Source: Verrucomicrobiota bacterium (GTDB lineage: Bacteria > Verrucomicrobiota > Verrucomicrobiia > Verrucomicrobiales > Verrucomicrobiaceae). From it: a stretch of DNA of 64,000 nucleotides. Under the pieces are notes generated by a model. The model was not told the DNA's origin and searched no databases. It saw nothing but the letters and a program-made list of their open reading frames with translations. The stretch spans positions 1 through 64,000 of the forward strand of contig CAUJJC010000368.1 of the NCBI GenBank assembly GCA_963204975.1, given 5' to 3'. Below, piece after piece: positions 31,697-40,649 of this stretch (the stretch's first letter is position 1; every line of letters begins with the position of its first letter). The translations under genes and the position numbers were made by a program.

Positions 31697-33148
31697 ATGC
31701 GCTCTGTGCTCTGCCTCCTGCTCCTCACCATGACAGCCACTGCTGCTGACACGCTCCGGCTTCATCCCGAGAACCCCCGCTACTTCGAGTGGCGAGGGAA
31801 GCCCACCGTGTTGATCAGCTCGGGCGATCACTACGGGGCGGTGCTGAATCTGGACTTCGATTTCACCAAGTATCTCGCCACGCTGGAGCGCGACGGGCTG
31901 AACCTCACCCGCACGTTCACAGGTGCAGGCTACGTGGAGCCTGAGCAGGCGTTCAACATCACCAAGAACAACCTGGCTCCCAAGCCGGGCCGTTACCTCG
32001 CTCCGTGGGCGCGATCCGATCAGCCGGGTGCCTGGGATGGTGGCCACAAATGGGATCTCTCGCGTTGGAACGAAGACTATTTCACACGCTTCAAGGCCTT
32101 CGTTACCGAAGCCTCCAAACGTAGCGTGGTGGTGGAAGTCACCTTGTTCTGCCCGTTCTACCCTAACAAGGATGACAAGACCAAATCAACCATGTGGCCC
32201 CTGAGCCCCTGGAACGCTGCCAACAACATCAACGGCCTGGGCAACGTGCCCTTCGCCAACGTTCACTCGATGGAGGGCCACGGTGGCCTGCTTGCCGTGC
32301 AGGAACGCTTTGTGAAAAGGATCGTCGAGGAGCTGAAGGACTCCGACAACGTGTATTACGAGATCTGCAACGAGCCCTACTTCGCCGGGGCCAGCCTCGA
32401 CTGGGAGCGCCACATGGCCGAGGTGATCGCCCGCGCCCAAGACGGGCACAGGAACCCGAAGCTCATCTCCCAAAACGTAGCCAACAAGACGGCGAAGGTG
32501 AAGGACCCGAGTCCTCACGTCTCGATCTTCAACTTCCACTACACCTACCCGCCCACGGTCGTGGCCGAGAACTGGGAATTGAACAAGCCTATCGGCGAAA
32601 ACGAGACCGGCTTCCGAGGTCAGGCCGACGAGGTTTATCGAAGCGAGGCGTGGGACTTCATCCTGGCGGGCGGTGCCTTGTTCAATCACCTGGATTACAG
32701 CTTCGCCGTCGGCCACGAAGACGGGACCTTCGCCTACCCACCCACACAACCCGGTGGCGGCAGTGCTGCGTTGCGGAAGCAACTCGGCATTCTGAAGCGC
32801 TTCATCGAGAGCTTCGACTTCGTGCGCATGAAACCGGCCAAGGTGAAGGATCAAAGCAGCGCCAAGAGCTTCTCCGTCGAGGTGCTCGGCGATCCGGGCA
32901 AGGCCTACGCTGGCTACGTCCATCGCAGCGAGAAGAAGGGCTGGAAGAACAAGCGAGAGCTGAACAAGGGCGAGTTTGAGAACTGGTTCGTTTTCGACGT
33001 GCCCGAAGGTCGCTATCAGGCCGAGTGGATCGACCCCACCACCGGCAACGCAGTGCAAACCTCCCGAATCAAGCACGCCGGCGGCGATCTGCGTCTCGAC
33101 ACCCCCGTCTATGAAATGGATTTGGCGCTGAGTTTGAGACGCTTGTGA
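31697..33148 (+). CDS. Secreted glycoside hydrolase, cellulase-superfamily (apiosidase-like) with C-terminal beta domain
   Basis: 483 residues from the ATG at 31697, with signal peptide 'RSVLCLLLLTMTATAAD'. A TIM barrel follows: 'RYFEWRGKPTVLISSGDHYGAVLN', the acid/base stretch 'YYEICNEPYF' (Glu226) and the probable nucleophile in 'GENETGF' (Glu301 or Glu303). A C-terminal beta domain ('GRYQAEWIDPTTGNAV') resembles the collagen-binding-like tails of this group. It probably degrades plant or algal polysaccharide; the family assignment within the clan is tentative. Confidence 0.85.
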   Translation: MRSVLCLLLLTMTATAADTLRLHPENPRYFEWRGKPTVLISSGDHYGAVLNLDFDFTKYLATLERDGLNLTRTFTGAGYVEPEQAFNITKNNLAPKPGRYLAPWARSDQPGAWDGGHKWDLSRWNEDYFTRFKAFVTEASKRSVVVEVTLFCPFYPNKDDKTKSTMWPLSPWNAANNINGLGNVPFANVHSMEGHGGLLAVQERFVKRIVEELKDSDNVYYEICNEPYFAGASLDWERHMAEVIARAQDGHRNPKLISQNVANKTAKVKDPSPHVSIFNFHYTYPPTVVAENWELNKPIGENETGFRGQADEVYRSEAWDFILAGGALFNHLDYSFAVGHEDGTFAYPPTQPGGGSAALRKQLGILKRFIESFDFVRMKPAKVKDQSSAKSFSVEVLGDPGKAYAGYVHRSEKKGWKNKRELNKGEFENWFVFDVPEGRYQAEWIDPTTGNAVQTSRIKHAGGDLRLDTPVYEMDLALSLRRL

Positions 33149-33401
33149 GTGATTTCAGAAACGTGACGAAGCGCGAGATGAACCAAAATTCCATGATTGA
33201 AGTGTGGGGCTCGTGACCCGCACCGTTGGCTGTTTGGGCCTTCTCTTCCATGTAGTCACAAACGGGTGCCAACCCTGGCAACGGCCTCCGTGTTTGTGCT
33301 TCCGGCCCAGGTGCATCAGACGAAAGTCGTAGAACCTTAGTCCCATATCGTGACGCGTGGGAATGCTCCATGCTGGTGATGTCACTCCCACCTCTTCACC
33401 C

Positions 33402-33875
33402 ATGAATCCAACCTTGAAACGCACCATCGGCTTTGTGCTCCTCGCCCTCGGCATCACTGGCGTCATCTCACTTTGCATGAAGGAATTCCCGCTCGCTCTC
33501 TTCGGTGAGCGCAGCACGGGCGTGGTAAAGAGAGTCGAGAAAGTGACCACCAGCACCGGCTCGGAGGGCAAGATCCGCAATGGCGTGCGCGTGGGCAAAA
33601 AATACGGCAGCGACCTGACCTTCCTGCATATCGATTTCACCACCAAGGATGGCAAGGCGATGCAAGTGAAGACGCTGGCCACCTTCAACACCGAGGCCAG
33701 GGAAGGTGATCAACATCCGATGATCTACCTGCCATCGAAGCCGGAGACAGCAAAGATCTACTCGGCGAAGCAGCTCTGGCTGCCGATGGGCATCGGCATC
33801 GTCTTCAGCACAATATGGCTGATCGGTGGCTGGCTCATGATCCAGAGACCACGCCCACTAATGGCCGGAGATTAG
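33402..33875 (+). CDS. DUF3592-like membrane protein
   Basis: 157 residues from the ATG at 33402. One membrane helix lies near the N-terminus ('TIGFVLLALGITGVISLCM') and one near the C-terminus ('LWLPMGIGIVFSTIWLIGGWLMI'). Between them is a beta-rich extracytoplasmic segment ('DLTFLHIDFTTKDGKAMQVKTLATFNTEAREGD') with a 'VxVxYxPxxPxxAxI'-like turn ('MIYLPSKPETAKIY'). This is the usual DUF3592 layout. The function is unknown. Two small genes follow on the same strand. Confidence 0.78.
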   Translation: MNPTLKRTIGFVLLALGITGVISLCMKEFPLALFGERSTGVVKRVEKVTTSTGSEGKIRNGVRVGKKYGSDLTFLHIDFTTKDGKAMQVKTLATFNTEAREGDQHPMIYLPSKPETAKIYSAKQLWLPMGIGIVFSTIWLIGGWLMIQRPRPLMAGD

Positions 33876-33908
33876 CGGTTTTTCACCCAGTCGCCTGACT
33901 TCACCACC

Positions 33909-34226
33909 ATGAGTAACTCCACCATTTCACCGCTCCCGGGCTCTTTGGGCGCTCCAGTTCCACCACTTCGCCATGCCGAGTGGCGGGTGGGTCACACCGG
34001 TCGGGACATGACGTATTACGAGGAAAAGATCAACGGCACCTGGCAACGCATCGACATCGACGGTGAGATGCTCATGGGCCGCGCGCATCATGTCATCTAC
34101 TTCAAGTCCGCCACCGACTGGCAGCGCTATCCTGAGTGGGCACGGCACCGGCGTGGAGAGATCATCTCACGCATCAAGATCCAGTTCCGCGAGCCGGACT
34201 ACGAATATCACGGCGATGAACCATAA
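33909..34226 (+). CDS. Hypothetical protein
   Basis: A 105-residue soluble protein without recognised motifs ('WRVGHTGRDMTYYEEKINGTWQRIDIDGEMLMGRAHHVIYFKSATDWQRYPEWARHRR'). It is reading-frame-like in amino-acid usage, with many aromatic and charged residues. Its stop overlaps the next gene by 11 bases, supporting real translation. It lies 33 bases after the DUF3592-like gene, likely in one operon. Confidence 0.6.
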   Translation: MSNSTISPLPGSLGAPVPPLRHAEWRVGHTGRDMTYYEEKINGTWQRIDIDGEMLMGRAHHVIYFKSATDWQRYPEWARHRRGEIISRIKIQFREPDYEYHGDEP

Positions 34227-34500
34227 ACCGGCAGCGAGCACTACAAAGCAACAGCGCCGCGCACTAGCGGCAGCCATCCTCATTATGACAGCCATCAGCG
34301 TGGGCGTGGGATGGCTTGCCATCTCCGCCCTGCACAACAGCAAGACGGTTCTGCCCTTGCATCGGCCGTCACACCAGCGGTCGGTTGAAAGGACGAAGGA
34401 GCCAGCCCTCTTCTGGTTCGTGACCGGTTTGTATGTCACCGCCAGTCTTGCCGCCGGGGCGGGAGCCCTTTGGCTCGCACGCCAGGGATCAGGTGATTGA
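34216..34500 (+). CDS. Small membrane protein with two helices
   Basis: 94 residues from the ATG at 34216, inside the end of the previous gene. The two hydrophobic segments are 'ALAAAILIMTAISVGVGWLAISAL' (about 16-39) and 'FWFVTGLYVTASLAAGAGALWLA' (about 65-88), separated by a basic loop. No family is recognised. The position suggests co-expression with the two preceding small genes. Confidence 0.62.
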   Translation: MNHKPAASTTKQQRRALAAAILIMTAISVGVGWLAISALHNSKTVLPLHRPSHQRSVERTKEPALFWFVTGLYVTASLAAGAGALWLARQGSGD

Positions 34501-34603
34501 TGACCGCCGCTCCCTGTGCCCCCTTTCGCGTGAACAGGCGACGACGATTATCCATTTTCATCAGCGCTTGTCCCTTGAAGCGGAGAACCTTCTCCATGGC
34601 CGC

Positions 34604-34621
34604 TTGTGAAATTTTTCACAA
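34604..34621. promoter_or_regulatory. 18-bp palindrome upstream of nuoD, possible operator
   Basis: TTGTGAAA-TT-TTTCACAA is a perfect 8-bp inverted repeat with a 2-base centre, 42 bases before the nuoD start. Its size and symmetry suit a dimeric regulator. No bases behind it suggest a terminator. Confidence 0.5.
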
Positions 34622-34663
34622 AATCGGGTTGCCGCTCTGCGGGCGGGGCGGATACTCGCCGCC

Positions 34664-35923
34664 ATGCCCACTGTTACGAGAGAAATTGAAGCCCTCGACC
34701 CCGCGACACGCGCGGCGCTGCAGCTTGAAGCCAGCGAGGAAACCACGACCGACATCGTGGGCGAGAAGCTCGTCTTGAACATGGGCCCGTCCCACCCCGC
34801 GACGCACGGCGTGCTTCGTCTGGTGCTGGAGATGGACGGCGAAATCATCACCAAGGCCGATCCGGTGGTCGGCTACCTGCATCGCGGCGACGAGAAAATC
34901 GCCGAGAACATGCACTACAACCAGTTCGTGCCCTACACGGACCGCCTTGATTACCTCGCTCCGCTGGCCAATAACGTGGCCTACGCCATGGCCGTGGAAA
35001 AGCTGCTGGGCTGGGAGCTGCCAGCTCGTGGCCAGGCCATTCGTCTGATGTGCTGCGAGATCGCGCGCATCTCATCGCATCTGCTCGGCGTCGGCGTTTA
35101 CGCCATGGATGTGGGAGCGATGACGGTGTTCCTCTACACCTTCCAGCAACGCGAATACATCTACAACCTGACCGAGCAGCTGACCGGCGCTCGCTTCACC
35201 ACGAGCTACACCCGCATTGGCGGCCAGACGCGTGACTTGCCGACGAACTTCCTCGGCGAGCTGACGAAGTTCCTCGATGGCCTGGAGCCCGTCGTCGAAG
35301 AGACGGACAAACTGTTGACCCGCAACGCCATCTTCATGGCCCGCACCGAGGGCGTTGGTGTCATCTCGAAGGAAGACGCCATCGCCTACGGCCTCTCGGG
35401 CCCGAACCTCCGCGGCTCGGGTGTCGATTTCGACCTGCGCAAAGCGCATCCGTATCTGGGCTACGAGCAGTTCGACTTCGACATCCCCATCGGCACCAAG
35501 GGCGACTGCTATGATCGCTACCTCGTGCGAATGGAGGAGACCCGTCAGTCGATTCGCATCCTGCGCCAGTTGATCAAGAACTTCCCCACTGGCGAGATCA
35601 ACGTCGCCAACAAGAAGGGCTTCCTTCCCAAGAAGGAAAAGGTGCTCATGTCGATGGAGGAACTCATCCATCACTTCATCATTGCCACGCAAGGCATCGA
35701 CGTGCCGCCGGGCGAGATTTACTTCGGCGCGGAGAATCCGAAGGGCGAGCTGGGCTTCTACATCCACAGCAAGGGCGGTGGTGTGCCGTATCGCCTGAAG
35801 ATCCGCAGCCCCAGCTTCGTGAATCTGAGCATCCTGCCGAAGCTCCTGCTGGGCCACACGATGAGCGACCTCGTCGCCATCCTAGGGTCGCTCGACTTCG
35901 TGATGGGCGAGTGCGATCGCTGA
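34664..35923 (+). CDS. nuoD: NADH-quinone oxidoreductase subunit D
   Basis: A 419-residue, full-length NuoD, the 49-kDa-type subunit of respiratory complex I on the cytoplasmic peripheral arm, forming the quinone site. Visible signatures are 'MGPSHPATHGVLRLVLEMDGE', 'GYLHRGDEKIAE', 'PYTDRLDYLAP', 'CCEIARISSHLL', 'YTRIGGQTRDLP' and C-terminal 'SILPKLLLGHTMSDLVAILGSLDFVMGECDR'. No other nuo gene is in the window, which is unusual because nuoD normally sits between nuoC and nuoE. A degenerate copy of about 65 bases of its 3' end occurs at 41955. The 'DFVMGECDR' end is complete. Confidence 0.95.
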   Translation: MPTVTREIEALDPATRAALQLEASEETTTDIVGEKLVLNMGPSHPATHGVLRLVLEMDGEIITKADPVVGYLHRGDEKIAENMHYNQFVPYTDRLDYLAPLANNVAYAMAVEKLLGWELPARGQAIRLMCCEIARISSHLLGVGVYAMDVGAMTVFLYTFQQREYIYNLTEQLTGARFTTSYTRIGGQTRDLPTNFLGELTKFLDGLEPVVEETDKLLTRNAIFMARTEGVGVISKEDAIAYGLSGPNLRGSGVDFDLRKAHPYLGYEQFDFDIPIGTKGDCYDRYLVRMEETRQSIRILRQLIKNFPTGEINVANKKGFLPKKEKVLMSMEELIHHFIIATQGIDVPPGEIYFGAENPKGELGFYIHSKGGGVPYRLKIRSPSFVNLSILPKLLLGHTMSDLVAILGSLDFVMGECDR

Positions 35924-36609
35924 GCAAGCCACTCCCGAATCGAACACTCTCAAGCCCCACCACAAACGCGCAAGCGTGCGCTGTCGTTTGCCCGGCCACC
36001 GCGCAGAAGTCTTACGGCTTCGGATTCGCCCCTGATTCCCACTTTGCGCGTTGGGGGGCTCAGGAAGAAAATTCGCGCCAGTGATGATCCCGCTCAGAGT
36101 CACGCTCTCGCCGGGCAGAACGCCCGCGTGTCAGCCGATGGCACGTTTGGAACCCTTGACGAATGTGGGGCGCGGTGGGCAGGATTTGACCAGGCAGGCC
36201 ATCGATCAAGCAGCCAACACAAGCCCTCAAGCCGCGCAGTGAGGTGAAATTCCACACCTCCCTCCACATACTTCGTGCTCCGATGCTCGTAGCCTTCACG
36301 CACTCCCCATCCCTCTTCACAAACTCCGCACCAACTTCCCGGATGAACCGGATTCTCCGCAACGGCTCATGCTCTTATTCAAGTGTCATTCACGCCAGGC
36401 ATTTTTATCTTCTGAAGATCATTCCCCGGACAAGGCCACAAGGGGACGCCGTTGTTCTTCGAATGCCTGAGTTACTCAACTTTGCTTTGAAGCAGGTGCG
36501 ATGACGCTGCCAGACTCTCGCGGCGGCGGCAAGAGGAGGTCTTAGCTTCCGCGATGCTGAGCGCAGGAATTCACATCGCTTTTGCAAAGGCGACTACGAC
36601 GAAAGTCTG
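35924..36609. other. 686-bp gap after nuoD; no confident gene
   Basis: This stretch follows the nuoD stop and precedes the phospholipid operon. Short open frames exist on both strands; for example, minus-strand 36100-36303 reads 'YVEGGVEFHLTARLEGLCWLLDRWP'. They are overlapping and none has a start, length or motif that makes it convincing. It could be a decayed gene or a dispersed non-coding repeat. The operon promoter probably lies in the last 200 bases, but no clear -35/-10 pair was found. Confidence 0.45.
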
Positions 36610-37287
36610 ATGGCCGGATGGTTGACCACTCTCCGGCATCCTATTGATTACCGCATGCTTCGTCCTCTCGCGGTTACTCTGACCCGGCTCATCACCGGTG
36701 CGAACGCGACGTGGGTGAACTGTGAGCCGCGCGCGGATCGGGTGCGCGTTTACTTTGCCAATCACGGCAGTCACCTGGACTTCGCCACGTTGTGGGCGGC
36801 GCTTCCTGGCGATGTGCGTGACAAAACACGGCCCGTGGCGGCGCGCGATTACTGGGGCCGCACGCGGCTTTCCCGCGCGACGATCAACGTATTCAACGGA
36901 CTGCTCATTGCTCGCGAGGGCATCACACGTCGGGACAACCCAATCGAGCAAATGGCCGAGGCGATGCGTGCGGGGCATTCGCTTATCTTGTTTCCCGAAG
37001 GCACACGCTCGCGCGATGGCGTGATCGGTGAGTTCAAAGCCGGCTTGTATCATCTCGCTTCAAAGGTGCCCGATGCAGAGCTGGTGCCGGTGTATTTGCA
37101 GAACCTCAACCGCATCCTGCCCAAGGGGCATCTCCTGCCTATTCCGTTGATCAGCAGTGTCGTGTTCGGCGCGCCGATGCTCATGGAGGCTGGCGAGCGC
37201 AAGCACGACTTCCTCGCCCGTGCAAAGCAGTCGGTGATGAACTTGATGGCGCATACGCCGGGCACTTCAACTCCTCAGTCCTCATGA
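36610..37287 (+). CDS. 1-acyl-sn-glycerol-3-phosphate acyltransferase-like (PlsC family)
   Basis: A 225-residue acyltransferase with motif I 'NHGSHLDFATLW' (the NHxxxxD His and Asp), motif II 'NVFNGLLIAREG' and motif III 'LILFPEGTRSRDG' with the EGTRS signature, plus a downstream 'VPVYLQNL'. It should acylate a lyso-phosphatidate or related glycerolipid at the membrane. It is the first gene of a five-gene unit; its stop overlaps the CdsA-like gene by 4 bases (37284-37287), so acyl transfer is probably the first step of that pathway. Confidence 0.88.
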   Translation: MAGWLTTLRHPIDYRMLRPLAVTLTRLITGANATWVNCEPRADRVRVYFANHGSHLDFATLWAALPGDVRDKTRPVAARDYWGRTRLSRATINVFNGLLIAREGITRRDNPIEQMAEAMRAGHSLILFPEGTRSRDGVIGEFKAGLYHLASKVPDAELVPVYLQNLNRILPKGHLLPIPLISSVVFGAPMLMEAGERKHDFLARAKQSVMNLMAHTPGTSTPQSS

Positions 37288-38234
37288 ACTGGTCCTCTCC
37301 CGTCACACATCATGTGCTGCTCGTCGTCTTCGGCGTGCTCGGCATTTCCAGCCTCATTGGATTGATCTTGTCCAAACGTGCGACCACGGATGCTGGCAGA
37401 GCCACCGTGGCGAATCTGAACGCGCGCACAAATAGCTGGTGGGTGATGGTGCTGGTCATTTTCAGCGCGCTGGCGCTGGGCAGCATCGGCACCACGATCA
37501 TCTTCGCTCTCGTTTCGTTTCTCGCGTTGCGCGAGTTTCTCACCGTGACACCCACGCGAAGTGCTGACCACGCGGCGCTGTTTGTTTCCTTCTTCATGGT
37601 GCTGCCCTACCAATTCTGGCTCGTGCATACACAGTGGTATGGGATGTTCGTCATCATGATACCGGTGTATGCTTTCGTTCTGATCCCGATGCTGGCCACA
37701 CTAGGCGGTGATGTGACGGACTTCCTGGAGCGCAGTGCACGCACGCAGTGGGGGCTCATGGTGTGCGTGTATTTCATCAGCCACATCCCCATGCTCATGA
37801 GCCTGAAGGTGGAGCCGCTGCGCATGGGACCAGCGGGGCCGGTGCTGTTCCTGATCGCCGTCACGCAGGGCTCGGATGTGTTTCAATACGTGTGGGGCAA
37901 GCTCTGCGGCAAACGGCCCATCGTGCCGAAGCTGAGTCCCAAGAAGACCGTAGAAGGTTTCGTCGGAGGCGTGCTCACGGCTTCGGTCGTGGGTGCCTGC
38001 ATGTTCCGGCTGACGCCCTTCAATCCCTGGCAGGCCGGACTTGTGGCGCTGCTGCTGTGCATCACCGGCTTCTTCGGCGGCCTCGTGATGTCGGCGATCA
38101 AACGCGCGCGTGGCATCAAGGACTGGGGCACGCTTATCGAAGGCCACGGCGGCATGATGGACCGCATCGACTCGCTTTGCTTCTCCGCTCCCGTCTATTT
38201 CCACGTTCTCCGCTACTTCTTCGCGAAGGATTGA
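37284..38234 (+). CDS. Phosphatidate cytidylyltransferase-like protein (CdsA paralogue, YnbB-like)
   Basis: A 316-residue polytopic membrane protein with about eight helices and the CdsA signature near the C-terminus: 'KLSPKKTVEGFVGG' and 'RARGIKDWGTLIEGHGGMMDRIDSL' (S/T-x-x-x-R/K-x-x-K-D-x-x-x-x-x-x-GHGGxxDRxD). It converts phosphatidate and CTP to CDP-diacylglycerol. Because it is embedded in the phospholipid operon, it is probably a pathway-dedicated paralogue like E. coli YnbB rather than the housekeeping enzyme. It is followed after 28 bases by the CDP-alcohol phosphatidyltransferase. Confidence 0.9.
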   Translation: MNWSSPVTHHVLLVVFGVLGISSLIGLILSKRATTDAGRATVANLNARTNSWWVMVLVIFSALALGSIGTTIIFALVSFLALREFLTVTPTRSADHAALFVSFFMVLPYQFWLVHTQWYGMFVIMIPVYAFVLIPMLATLGGDVTDFLERSARTQWGLMVCVYFISHIPMLMSLKVEPLRMGPAGPVLFLIAVTQGSDVFQYVWGKLCGKRPIVPKLSPKKTVEGFVGGVLTASVVGACMFRLTPFNPWQAGLVALLLCITGFFGGLVMSAIKRARGIKDWGTLIEGHGGMMDRIDSLCFSAPVYFHVLRYFFAKD

Positions 38235-38262
38235 TCCGCTTTATTTCCACCACTGCTCTCCT

Positions 38263-38916
38263 ATGTCGAACGATCCCTCTGCACGTCGTCCCTTGAAGTC
38301 CCGTGGCACTGCCTGGGCGCAGTTCTTCTCGCGTGCCATGCTTGGCATTGGACTCAAGCCCAACTCTGTGTCGCTGCTCAGCCTTGTCTGCGCAGCCATC
38401 GGCGGAGCCTCCGCATGGCATGCGTCGCAGCTAGGATCGTCGCCAGGGTTTTGGTTCCTGGCAGCGACGGGCATTCAGCTTCGCCTCTTCTGCAATCTGA
38501 TGGACGGCATGCTCGCAGTGGAAGGCGGGCTCAAGTCACCGACCGGTGAGCTGTTCAATGAAATCCCGGATCGTATCGCCGACGCGCTGATCCTGGTGCC
38601 GCTGGGTTATGCGACGCACACCGATCTGGGTATCGCGCTGGGCTGGAGCGCAGCGGTGGGGGCGGTGTTTACCGCTTACATTCGTGCAGTGGGGGCGAGC
38701 CTGCTGCACAAACACGACTTTTGCGGTCCGATGGCAAAACCACATCGCATGGCCGCTGCGACGCTCGGATGTCTCGGCACTCTCGTGCTACGTTGGCTGC
38801 ATGTCGATGTGCCACTGATTCTCTGGACCATCGTTGTCATCAATACTGGTATCGTGATTACCAGTTGGAGACGAATCGCGCATCTCGCGACAGCTCTGCG
38901 TCAACCTCAGTCATGA
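38263..38916 (+). CDS. CDP-alcohol phosphatidyltransferase (YnbA-like) with a degenerate signature
   Basis: A 217-residue membrane enzyme that would exchange CMP of CDP-diacylglycerol for an alcohol or phosphorylated alcohol. The family motif DGxxARx8Gx3Dx3D appears as 'NLMDGMLAVEGGLKSPTGELFNEIPDRIAD': the first Asp-Gly, the Gly and the last Asp are kept, while Arg is Val and the third Asp is Asn. Such substitutions near the metal and CDP site may mark a specialised acceptor. Several hydrophobic helices flank the motif. Its stop overlaps the next gene by 4 bases (38913-38916). Confidence 0.88.
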   Translation: MSNDPSARRPLKSRGTAWAQFFSRAMLGIGLKPNSVSLLSLVCAAIGGASAWHASQLGSSPGFWFLAATGIQLRLFCNLMDGMLAVEGGLKSPTGELFNEIPDRIADALILVPLGYATHTDLGIALGWSAAVGAVFTAYIRAVGASLLHKHDFCGPMAKPHRMAAATLGCLGTLVLRWLHVDVPLILWTIVVINTGIVITSWRRIAHLATALRQPQS

Positions 38917-40649
38917 ACTCACAACGCCTCCAATTCACCACCGACGACGGCCTGTCGTTGCACTACAAAACCTGGAACGTCGATGGTGCCAAGCGTGCCC
39001 TCGTGCTGCTGCATCGCGGCCACGAACATGCTGACCGCTGGGACACCGTGGTGCCATCGCTCGCGATGCCAGACACCGCCATCTATGCATGGGAGGCGCG
39101 TGGTCACGGCCAGTCGCCCGGACGTCGAGGCCACGCGGCAGGCTTCATGGAGTATGTGCGCGATCTCGACACCTTCTTCCATCATCTGCAAACAGCGCAC
39201 GGCCTGGTGCCAGAGCAGACGGTGGTCATCGCGCATAGCGTTGGCGCAGTGATCGGAGCGACGTGGGTGCATGACTTCGCTCCGCGCATCGCAGGGCTGG
39301 TGCTGGCGACGCCTGCTCTCGAAGTGAACCTCATCGTGCCCGGTGCTCTCACCAGCATCCGTGTGCTGCAGAAGTTGAAGTCCGACGCCACGATCAAGAG
39401 CTATGTCCGAGGCTCATGGCTCACCCGCGATCACAGCGCGGCTGGGATTTACGATGCCGATCAGTCGATCTCGAAAGACATCTCGGCGAAGATCCTGACG
39501 GAGTTGTTCGACACGGGCAAGCGGGTCATCAGCGATGCCGAGGTCATGGATCGTCCGCTGCTGCTTTTCTCCGCAAGTGCGGACAAGGTGGTGAAGCGCC
39601 GGGCGATTGATGCGCTCTACGACAACTACGGCAGTGACCAGAAGGTGCATCTCACACTCAAAGGCGCGCGTCATGCCATCTTCCACGATCTCTGCCGTCA
39701 GGAAGTCTGCGACGCGATCAAGCGCTTCGCTGAACGTTGCTTCACATCGTTCACGCCAACGCGACTCGAAGCCGACATGAGCCATCCGGCGACGACGGCG
39801 GAGTTCATCGAACTCAAGAAACCACTGCCATCGCCTTCACTCAAAGGTCTGTCGTTTATCATGCAGCGCGCGAGCCTCGGCTCGTTGGGCAAGCTGAGCC
39901 AAGGCATCCGCATCGGACATGCGACCGGCTTCGACTCCGGCGAGTCGCTTGACTATGTGTATGAAAACAAGGCGCGTGGAAGTCTCGGCCTTGGCCAGAT
40001 CATCGACTACTTCTACCTCAATGCCATCGGCTGGCGTGGCATTCGCCAGCGACGCGCGTGTATGAACCAAGCGCTGCGATATGCCTTGCAGCACGTCCGC
40101 TCATCGAATCTGCCTCTACAGCTCATGGACGTCGCAGGCGGTGCTGGTCGATACTTGCTCGATGTCCTCGCCGACCCCGAGGCAGGTGCGGGACTGCATG
40201 TGCTGTGTCGCGACTGGAGCGAGTCCGCACTCGCGACAGGTCGTGCCACAGCAAAAAAGATGGAACTGACTGATCGCATTGATCATATCCGGGGCGACGC
40301 GTTTGATGAAGCATCGTTCGCCAATGTGGAGCCAAAGCCCAGCATCGCGGTCGTCTCCGGCCTTTATGAACTGTTTCCGGAAAACGACAAACTCCAGCGC
40401 TCGTTGCGCGGCATCTTTAATGCGGTGAATCCCGGCGGCTGGATCATCTACACTGGCCAGCCCTGGCATCCGCAAGTGGAAATGATCGCGCGCACGCTGA
40501 CGAATCGCGATGGCCAATACTGGATCATGCGCCGTCGTCCGCAGGGTGAGATGGACGCACTGATCGAAGCGGCTGGCTTCAAGAAGGAGAAGCAGTGGAT
40601 CGATGACTTCGGCATCTTCACCGTCAGCATCGCACGCAAGCCTGCATGA
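38913..40649 (+). CDS. Alpha/beta hydrolase fused to SAM methyltransferase (YnbC-like)
   Basis: 578 residues from the ATG at 38913. The N-terminal lysophospholipase-type hydrolase (about 1-290) has 'LVLLHRGHEHADRW', nucleophile Ser109 in 'VIAHSVGAV', an acid in 'LLLFSASADKVV' and His in 'KGARHAIFHD'. After a linker, the C-terminal methyltransferase begins near residue 400, with 'LMDVAGGAGRYLLDVL' as the SAM-binding loop and 'CRDWSESALATGRA' next. E. coli YnbC has the same fusion. The enzyme could hydrolyse an acyl ester and methylate a headgroup or fatty product; the chemistry is inferred. It overlaps both neighbours by 4 bases. Confidence 0.88.
   Translation: MNSQRLQFTTDDGLSLHYKTWNVDGAKRALVLLHRGHEHADRWDTVVPSLAMPDTAIYAWEARGHGQSPGRRGHAAGFMEYVRDLDTFFHHLQTAHGLVPEQTVVIAHSVGAVIGATWVHDFAPRIAGLVLATPALEVNLIVPGALTSIRVLQKLKSDATIKSYVRGSWLTRDHSAAGIYDADQSISKDISAKILTELFDTGKRVISDAEVMDRPLLLFSASADKVVKRRAIDALYDNYGSDQKVHLTLKGARHAIFHDLCRQEVCDAIKRFAERCFTSFTPTRLEADMSHPATTAEFIELKKPLPSPSLKGLSFIMQRASLGSLGKLSQGIRIGHATGFDSGESLDYVYENKARGSLGLGQIIDYFYLNAIGWRGIRQRRACMNQALRYALQHVRSSNLPLQLMDVAGGAGRYLLDVLADPEAGAGLHVLCRDWSESALATGRATAKKMELTDRIDHIRGDAFDEASFANVEPKPSIAVVSGLYELFPENDKLQRSLRGIFNAVNPGGWIIYTGQPWHPQVEMIARTLTNRDGQYWIMRRRPQGEMDALIEAAGFKKEKQWIDDFGIFTVSIARKPA

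Noticed and set aside
36060-36362. Minus-strand open frames in the gap after nuoD
   Set aside because: Several overlapping frames are open, none with a convincing start, domain or composition; described as a non-coding or decayed stretch instead.
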